DNA of 64,000 nt from positions 37,658,336 to 37,722,335 of the forward strand of contig JAKTNV010000005.1 in assembly GCA_022747635.1 (NCBI GenBank), written 5' to 3'. The notes under the pieces are model-generated. The model had not been told where the DNA came from. It saw nothing but the letters and a program-made list of their open reading frames with translations, and ran no database searches. The position numbers and the translations under genes were made by a program. The stretch comes from Hetaerina americana (Eukaryota; Arthropoda; Insecta; Odonata; Calopterygidae). Below, in pieces: positions 56,145-64,000 of the stretch (within the stretch, counting starts at the first letter, position 1; each line of letters opens with the position of its first letter).

Positions 56145-59100
56145 ACCGAGCCACTTTTCGTCAGCCTCCTTAACGTCGATCAGTCTGGCATGGAATAGTA
56201 ATTATCATTGCTCTCGCCAAAGTAACTCTATGGGACAAGGGAATGCAATCCACCACGTTATATACGTACGTCTATACACGACACTCGTAGTCCAGGGTAG
56301 GGAGCCACTGTATAGTAATGCGAACGAAAAATCAAGGGACAGGAGAGGAACATGTAATGGCGGGCGAATTATTTATTGGATATTTTGGAACAATCTAATA
56401 CGTCCTTAAACATTTAGTGAAAGGAAAGGCGGACCCAAGTTTGGAATGCACTAAGTGTAAAGGGTGCGCTAATATGATCACTATTTCTATTCCATTGACA
56501 GAATAAAATTATTCTCTCGAGAGTCTCGGAAAGTGGGTGTTAATTGAGCCAGGATGACGCTATTTTTTTCTCGAATTGAAGAAGGACCTCCGGGAAGGAG
56601 GTTGACGTGGGCGTAGGCCGGGGGCTGAAGGGAGGAGAGGGGAGATACTCAGGGAATGAGGGTGGGTCTTTGAACATCATGAACCAGAAAAGTTTATCTG
56701 ATGCTCTCCAAGTCCACACATTAGAGAGGACATTTGGAGCGGTCATTTATCAACCGGAGGATGGGGAAGTTGCTTCAACGTTCCTCCAGTCGCCACGGCT
56801 CCTCTCTCGCACCCCCTTCCCATCACGCCTCCCTTGCCCTCTCCCCCTCACTTCTTCCGCCGGGAGGAGGACTCTCTGCCACACATCTCCCCTCCTCATT
56901 CTCCCCCTCTCACGAATCCCCATTTCGAAAGCATGTTTCTGCTTCTCCTCATATATCCGCCATCTCGACTTAACTCCCCCTTGTCCTTACCTCTTCCCTC
57001 TCTTCACTCGCTCGTTCTCCCACTCTTTCCCCCACCATCTTTTAATTCTCACTCCAGCATCCCTATCCTGTTCCCTTCCCACCCTAGCCCTATTATCTTT
57101 GCCAAATTCAATTTCACATTCACATTTTCAACGCGGTTAGGTGTGCCAGTTGTCTCGGTATACAGGTCTGTATGAAGACATAGGCTGATTCTCCTCACAC
57201 AATTTGCATTTATCCGTTTTTCCCCTACATTTAGTGTGTGGCTGATTATTATTAATTCCATAGGGGAGAGGGATTGTTTTGCGGGAAACGATGGATTGAG
57301 TAATAACTATTATTTAAATTAAAGAAGGGTAAAAGGAGCAAATGAAGTGTGCACTATGTAAAGATTTTACTCCCTTTACCTCCCTCTACTATCTTTGCCT
57401 AGAATGATCTTCAGATTTATTGGTTATGCGTTATACCTCGAGCCATTAAATTAAGTTTGTGTAGCATCAAAAACATTTTAAGTTCTCGGATAATTGCAAG
57501 CCTACTTCTTTCTACAAGTCTTTCATTACAAGTAGACCTACCAAGATGCCTGGATATATTAATTGAAGCAATGCTTTCAATTGAGATTGGAATAGTTAAA
57601 GTTAAAATTATCATACTCAGTAAGATAAATACGTGAGAATGATAAAATTTGAGGTTAATTATTGTACAATTTGAAGTGTTATTTTAAATTATGGCCCTAG
57701 GGCGAGATTTTTAGACTTCCGAAGGAACATTTAGCATTGGCGAAGAAAAATTTTTCTCTCACAAAAGTTCATCCTTGGCTTCGATACGTGTAAAATTATA
57801 TCAGTCTAAAGTAAGAGGAGGGAATCATTGCTTAGTCTAAATAACACAAAAAAAAGATTTTCGATAAATTCAGTCAACTTTTTCCTTTGGTATACGAATG
57901 CCAAAAGACATCTCTATTTATTAATCAAGGAAAACACACAGAGCGAACAGGGCCACAAATATATCTCAATATCACATTTCGCTTGCATACTGTACATGGT
58001 AAATATAACGGGAGAAAAATCAAAAAGGATAATTTGGGTACTTAAGCGAGCTTAGTGTATTTTATTACCTCCATTTACCTTTTTCAACTCTTCACTTTCT
58101 CCAAGAAAAATTTTATTTTTAAATGAATCCGAAAATCGCTATCGAATTTAGCATAATCATTTCGCCGAAAGAGAATTATTACCAAAATTATTTATTAATA
58201 TGAGTTAAAGAGTAAAATCCGCTTACATATGGTTAGTATTTATTTTACAGGCCATTTAATTTCCGGTTGCGATTTTATTTTTTATTGCTTTTTGAAAAAA
58301 GTAATGTTATTAAAGTTAGTGCCCGTGATAAGGCCAGGTTAATATCGCAAAAGGTAAAATAGAATAGGCAGGAGATATATGGGAGACTAGTGGGAGTCTA
58401 AAGCTGGTGATAAAATTCTAAGGGTGTAAGAGAAAGGAAGAGAATAAGGTCTTTTACATGGTATAAAGTCTGGAAGGAAGTACATAAAATTGAAAATAGA
58501 TAATAACGTAGGTCACACTAAATGAAGCTCATACGATACGTAGTATACATGTAATCGTTGTCCAAGACCGCCAAGAAACTACATATAGAGGAATGATTAT
58601 CTTTGACGTCCTCGGTTCTTATGCGGTAAAATGATTTATTAGAATGTTTATCACAGAACATCACCACTGCTCGTTCCTTTCAAATATATTTTTGGGATAT
58701 GTTTTCCCAAAATAACGAATCGAACTTCAGTGGAGGACTAATAATCAGTGAGTTAAAAGGAAAATATAACCGTATTTTTGAAGATACATGTAAATTCATA
58801 GTAAAATTAAATAGCCAGTAGAAAAAAATCCTTGCCTGTTTATACACATTTGCGTACGTAATTTTCCTATATAATTATGATTGAAATTTTTAATCCCCGT
58901 AAAATACCTGCGGAATTTCAACATGTCAAAAAGTGGGTAAAAAGAAAAACATCAGAAATATAATAACATTTAAAATGGCATGAAATATATAAAATTAATT
59001 CAATTCATCCATCAACCTTGAAGCCATTTGATCGTGTTATTACAAGTAATGAATAAAAAGGAGGTGGACCAACAACTCACGAGGCTATATAGAAAATGGA

Positions 59101-60470
59101 TTGCATTTAATGGCTCCCGGAGGAGTTTTAAGGCTTGTCTCATTGATATTATTGGCATGATGCCGTATTAAAAAATTACTGCGATGCCTTTTCATCTGGG
59201 AAGTACAATTTCAATATATTACCACATTTTTAAACATAACGTTTAGTGTCAACGTGAAAATGAAATGAATTTCGCAATGAATTCGCACGTGAAGTAATTC
59301 TTTTTGTTGGAATGTTTGATATTTTTCGAATTTTTTAAGCAAATCATCAACTTTAATGTAACGAGAGGATGCTAATTTCGCTTAAGATAAAAAATGAAAT
59401 AAAAAGTGGAAATGAATTAAATCATTTAAAAAGTAATCCAATAAACGCAATGAAACTACCCAAAACTTCAAATTACATACAAAAAATGGTGATTTATAAA
59501 AAAATTATTATATTAACAGGGCTGCCCAACATAGCAGCGTAATTTATAAAAAACAAATGATTTAATTATGGAGCGCTCTAATTCACCGGCGAAAACTTCA
59601 GCACGAAATTTAAAAAAAATATTTTAAATTCTTTAATTTTATGACGATGTTACGTGTCCACTAAATAAAGTCGCCAAAGTGAATTTCACTGCAGAGAAAG
59701 ACTTACAGCCTTGCATGTTACGAGGAAAGGTATGTCAAAAGCGTTTGTCAAAATATTAATCACTGAGTAGTAGTCAAAAATCGCATCTCACACGTATTAC
59801 ATAAATGGGAAAAAGGTTATCTCACTCTTTTCAAGGAAACGTTCGCAAATCAGTCAAATTGGTCTGCCTTTTTTCTCAGCGATCCCTTGAGATCATTCAT
59901 ATAAAATTTATACTTTTCCTGATGGGTGTATAAAATATGTAATTGTAGTATTACCCACAACATCTATAATCCATGACACCTCTTACATCGGAGGATTCGT
60001 GTTTAATGCAAACGAATACTTTTGTCACTACGCAGGAAATAAAAATAGGTAAAATCAATTAGCATTATAGCTGCGACGAAATGTGAATTTTTGCTACCTT
60101 CGATTTTAACATAAACAGGCCATTCAGTACTTCGACCTTTAAGTTATGAATTGTTTATCATTTAAAAGCTCCATTTCCTGGCCCAAAGGTTCCAATTCCT
60201 TGGAGGTTTTAATTAAATGCATTTAATATATTTGTATTACTTTTACCCGGAAAAAGGCTATGACGAATGAATTTAAAGCAAACATCACCCAATAATCACG
60301 ATCATAAGTTAATATAATTTTAAATTATTCATCCTCGATTGAATACAAAAAATACATTTGCTAACATTATTTATGAAGTTGCAACTAAAAGATTACTCAT
60401 CTTTTAAGACTTGATTAAAGTTTTTTTTAAATTTACTAGAATGGTTTGAAGCGTCACTTTGTGGAAGCGA
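56145..60470. other. Mostly AT-rich sequence without recognised genes
   Basis: Contains a purine patch (about 56590-56660) and a pyrimidine-rich block (about 56790-57060) whose frames are compositional. The rest holds only short frames without domains. Confidence 0.4.
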
Positions 60471-60475
60471 TTCAT

Positions 60476-60645
60476 ATCGGAAAAGAAATATTTAGTTATT
60501 GCACATATATTTTATTAAACACGACCTAGGTTTCGACTTATAATGCCATCATCAGGTGACCTGATGATGAATTTGTCAGTCGAAACCTAGCTCGTGTTTG
60601 ATAAAATATAGTATATTTTGAATAACTAAGTATTTCTTTTCCGAT
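60476..60645. repeat. 170-bp snapback element with hammerhead-like cores on both strands
   Basis: Imperfect inverted repeat with arms of about 80-85 bp, ends ATCGGAAAAGAAATA and its complement, and an exact centre (60547-60557 and 60559-60569 around one base). Each strand carries CTGATGA (60561-60567 on +; 60549-60555 on -), a short stem-forming spacer, CGAAACCTAG and GTG, followed by TTTAATAAAAT or a variant. On the minus strand CAC before the core can pair with GTG after it. This resembles a type I hammerhead with a palindromic minimal helix III, but with one extra base after the core. It may be a fragment of a Penelope-like terminal repeat or a MITE. Confidence 0.6.
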
Positions 60646-60649
60646 TTAA

Positions 60650-62125
60650 TTTACTAGTAGAGCAATCATGATAAAAGTGTTAATCTCTCAATTACCTTTA
60701 TGAAAAATAGATATCAATTATTATTGACAACATTCGGATGATCGCCATTCGCTAAAAAACCTCAGCACTTTTTTGATAAATGGGGAAAAAATTTCGATTC
60801 GAGATAATAATAAAAGTAGTATGGACACCGATATATTTGCAATATTGGTAGAAAATATTTAAAAGTCATGTCACTTGTATTAGTTTGCGAAATTGATTGC
60901 TCAGGTAGGCGCTCTAGCTACTTCCGTTGATATATTTGTTATTCCACTTCGCCCCACGGCATGAAACCCGGAAGGATGAACTAACTCCTGGAGTAACCAA
61001 AGCACGCATAGTTTCAGCGGTCAAGAATGAATTATTCTTTCCAGCACAGCACAACTCAGTGATTCTTGACCCGACTCCCTCTCGCCCCTCTCTCGCCCCA
61101 TCAAACCTCTCTCCTCTCCGCGCAGGTAATTTTATTTCCTCGGGCAGCAGCGAGTCCAAGAAGATAAAGAACTGCTGTAAACAGCATTTCTCGGAAACTG
61201 CTGGAATCGATTCTCTCTATTTAATCTCAAATAAGTGCTGCAGCCGTCGAAATATGATTAGTGATGGTGCAAGGGCCGTGTAGAACACTCCCATACGAAT
61301 AAAACCGCTTCCTTGTTTGACAGCGTAGAGAAGAGTGTCAAAGAACGGAGTTAAACTGCAGAGTTAAGGGTCGTTTCACGTAGAATCATCAAATTAAGGA
61401 AGGTATGACTTGTAAATATTTTTTTCCGCCTTCCTGAACTCGGCGAGGGCAATATAAAATAACGCAATCTGGATGATTTCGACGTCAGCCGAAGTTTTCA
61501 AAATTTACAATAGCACAATTTTCATTTTTGAACTAAAGATTTTGATTTCATTTACACGTATACAGTTTATAAAAGAATGAAACTTTATTCGTAAAATGTC
61601 TCTGGCAACAAATTATGTAAATGGTGACCGCCTGCACTTGACGAACCAAAATTGGTTTTTTTTCCGAAATTCAACCGTGTACAAAAGATTTGAAATTTAT
61701 GCTGGTATGTTCGAATGTTTTATTACTCCCTTTAGGAAAATTACTTAACAATGGTGGATATCCGGTTTGACTTATAAATACTGATGATTTTATTTTGAAT
61801 TATTGTCTCATTATGAGATAACTGAAATATTATCTTTGGTTTTACTTTTTCACGAAGCGTCAAACAAAATTCAAAAGCAAGTAGTTGGGAAACATTTAAA
61901 GTAAAATTATTGTTGAAAGTCAACGTTTTTGCTAAAAATAAAATGACGCACTACAATAAAAGGTTTGACAGTCTTAATTTACGCGTACATTTAAATCCCC
62001 TTGTAACCATTTATCTTAGAGAGAACATAAATTACTCCAATAGTTACTACTGGGGGATAATAATCGCATAAATAGAAAATGCCCACGTTTTATGAAATAT
62101 TATCTTTTCTTGTCAACTGAACTAC
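60650..62125. other. Sequence without recognised genes
   Basis: A frame of 118 residues at 60927-61283 has no recognisable domain. No TE ends seen. Confidence 0.4.
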
Positions 62126-62395
62126 GGGGTCTGTCCCCAAAAAGTAAGTAAAACGATTTTTCCAGGCGAAGCGGACGACTGGAGTGGGACGATTTGTGGC
62201 GGGAAAAATGGTGAGAGGTCTTTGGAAATCAACACCACTCGCATACGTTGTCTGTGGGCCGGTAGAGTCAGCGGATTGCCGCAGGACTGTTCGAGGGTCG
62301 CGTCACAAATTCACGATGCCACTTTCCATTAAGCAATTATATGCGACAAAATTTTGTATTCTGCACACATTAAGCATGAATAGATCATGGGAATA
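62126..62395 (+). mobile_element. Possible mariner 5' fragment
   Basis: CGGGGTCTGTCCCCAAAAAGT after a TA resembles a TIR. An ATG at about 62316 opens MPLSIKQLYATKFC, similar to the start of many mariner transposases (compare DLNLQQRTCIKFC at 44.7 kb). The coding match ends after about 25 residues and no 3' end was found. Confidence 0.4.
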
Positions 62396-62593
62396 ATAAT
62401 TCTAGAGAAAATATTCGACTAAATAAAGTTCTGAGAGAAGTAAATTAGTTATTGAGTTTTCAATTGAAATTATTTGTTTGTTCATAGCATTTGTTTAAAA
62501 ACTGAACACTTAGTTACTTCCTGAAATATTCGGAACTAAAGTTGTCCGAGGAGGTTCTTCCAGCATATGGTATAGAAACGTGAAGGAGGTCAC

Positions 62594-64000
62594 TTCTACA
62601 TCTACATCTACATAATACCCCGCAAGCCGCCCCAAGGGCGTGTGGCAGGGGGTGTTAGGTCACCAACCGTAAAAAGGAAAAATACCACATGCAAAAAAAA
62701 ACACGGAAAATTACACCCACAGCAGCGCACATACTCATGCAAAAATCCCTTCATCCAATACTCATGCAAACACATATACCGCAAAACAACTAAAAAACTG
62801 CACCCCATGAGGCAGCACGAAAGACATCCTACAACACGGAAGCCAGGACACAACAAGCAAGAAATTGAAACACCACATGAAAATTCACCACGAAACACTC
62901 TACCCCCACAGAGTCTCTAAAAGGCAGGGAATGCGACCCAACGTTGCAGGTAGCAGGAATTTGCCCCCGCGGAGAGGGACGAGGGATTGAAAGGGAAACA
63001 AAAACAGATTAACAGAACACGAATGAGGTCATTCGGAAAGAATGGGTTATTACAGCAAAACACATAAGGTTAGTGGAAGAGCATGCATTTAAATACAACT
63101 AATTATTTTTTAGACGCTGAGGGTGGCAAGTGGAATTTTTGCTATATATAACCCTGCAGTTGCTATCCCGTATTGTCCGTGGGAAGGAGTCCTTGAGTCT
63201 GCTAGTTCTGGCATCTATTTCCCGAATTTTATATGCATGATCCAAGCGACCAATGTATGTAGGAGTACGAATAATTTGCGAGACCTCGGTGCTGAAACAT
63301 GCGGATCTAAATTTATTTAATAATTTCAATCTTGCATTGAATCGTCTCTCAGCCAATGATTCCCACCCCAAATCCATGAGCATTTCGGTGACGCTTTGCG
63401 TTTTATCGTAGGAGTTTTTTACAAAACGGGCTGCCCGGCGTTGAACCTTCTCAATTTCCCGAATGAGACCTTTTTCACTCGGACCCCACACACTGCATGC
63501 GTATTCTAAATGAGGCCTTACAAGAGCGTGGTAACAACGTTCCTTGAACTTCGAGTCACTTTTGCCGACAATGCGTCTAATAAATCCCAATTTTTTATAC
63601 AATGACCACAGACTTTACGTATGTGAGTCCCCCAAGTTAAGTCTTTTGTGAATGTGACACCTAGGTATTTTACCGTATCAACTACTGCTAGGTCACCTCC
63701 AGCTAATTTGTAAGCAAATCCCGTTGATCTTTTAAAGAAATTTACCACTGAACATTTATTATAATTTAGTGTCAATCCCCAGTTAGAACACCATTTAGTA
63801 ATGAAATCTAAATCCTGCTCTAGAATAAAACGATCCTCATCCCCAGATATCTCCCGATAGATCACCGTGTCATTCTAATTTTACTTTTCACTTCGCGGTT
63901 CAAATCGTTAACAAAAATCAAGAAAAGCAACGGCCCGATCACACTTCCCTGAGGTACCCCCGACGTGACTCGAACGCTGTCGGAACTAGCGCCATCAAGG
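62594..64000 (-). mobile_element. CR1-like LINE (copy F), 3' portion running off the window
   Basis: Tail (CTACATCTACATCTACATAA), 3' signature (CCCCGCAAGCCGCC, GGGGGTGTTAGGTCACC), a 3' untranslated part of about 0.5 kb, then the ORF2 C-terminal half to the window end. The longest copy of this family here, and the one that identifies it as CR1/L2-type. It continues beyond 64000. Confidence 0.88.
63099..64000 (-). pseudogene. CR1-like reverse transcriptase C-terminal half, broken
   Basis: From the window end: [18 protein letters not shown] and [15 protein letters not shown], then a small deletion at about 63872 that removes the FAD of the expected catalytic FADD box and shifts the frame. It resumes as [44 protein letters not shown] and VKYLGVTFTKDLTW. 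A second one-base shift near 63600 leads to LGFIRRIVGKSDSKF, YHALVRPHLEYACSVWGP and VQRRAARFVKNSYDK, ending at 63099. Motif order and spacing fit CR1/L2-type LINEs. Loss of the catalytic box makes it inactive. Confidence 0.85.

Noticed and set aside
1..64000. Search for CRISPR arrays, operons, phage or bacterial genes
   Set aside because: No direct-repeat/spacer array, no clustered co-directional prokaryotic genes and no ribosome-binding pattern. The content is animal-type repeats.

Overview
The window reads as a stretch of animal, most likely arthropod (probably insect), nuclear DNA. It is AT-rich, without operon structure, and built from transposable elements (TEs) typical of insect genomes: mariner transposons, Jockey-like, RTE-like and CR1-like LINEs, and tRNA-derived SINEs, separated by unique DNA, TA microsatellites and long pyrimidine/purine tracts. 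I found no host protein-coding gene that I can defend. Every long open frame with a recognisable domain belongs to a TE. The species cannot be fixed from the sequence alone.

Layout. 1-8.7 kb: mostly anonymous DNA with two pyrimidine-rich blocks, a probable SINE (about 4.03-4.31 kb) and a decayed CR1-type 3' end. 8.75-12.6 kb: a GC-rich island holding a Jockey-like LINE (endonuclease remnant plus complete reverse transcriptase). A tandemly duplicated promoter-like module precedes it, and a proline-rich module with repeated near-palindromes and an AATAAA follows it. 12.6-22 kb: pyrimidine blocks, a hammerhead-like motif (16.6 kb), a 753-bp internally deleted mariner with perfect 33-bp terminal inverted repeats (TIRs), and two CR1-type 3' ends meeting tail to tail at 18.0 kb. 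22.2-25.65 kb: a nested stack in which a mariner carries a Jockey-like LINE inserted with a perfect 13-bp target-site duplication and, further on, a tRNA-derived SINE. 26-28 kb: two RTE-like fragments, one with a 123-bp hairpin insertion. 32-40 kb: inverted repeat, RTE tails, a mariner relic, CR1 pieces. 40.2-45.1 kb: a full-length but broken RTE-like LINE and a full-length, apparently intact mariner, all set in TA microsatellite. 48.8 kb: tRNA-Lys pseudogene. 50.7-52.05 kb: a mariner whose 3' end is replaced by an inverted copy of its own 5' end. 53.3-56.1 kb: old RTE and CR1 relics. 60.5 kb: snapback element with hammerhead-like cores. 62.1-64 kb: mariner 5' fragment and a CR1-type LINE running off the window.

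How they relate. Three nearly identical mariner copies (22.2, 43.6 and 50.7 kb) point to recent activity of one DD34D family. The copy at 43.6 kb has a whole reading frame with all three catalytic aspartates and is the natural candidate source among them. The LINEs are at different ages: the Jockey insertion in the 22.2-kb mariner is young, the 40.2-43.6 kb RTE is broken by several lesions, and the 53-56 kb block is old. The least explained items are the 150-bp perfect inverted termini, the in-frame transposase/reverse transcriptase fusion, the duplicated promoter module and the hammerhead-like motifs.
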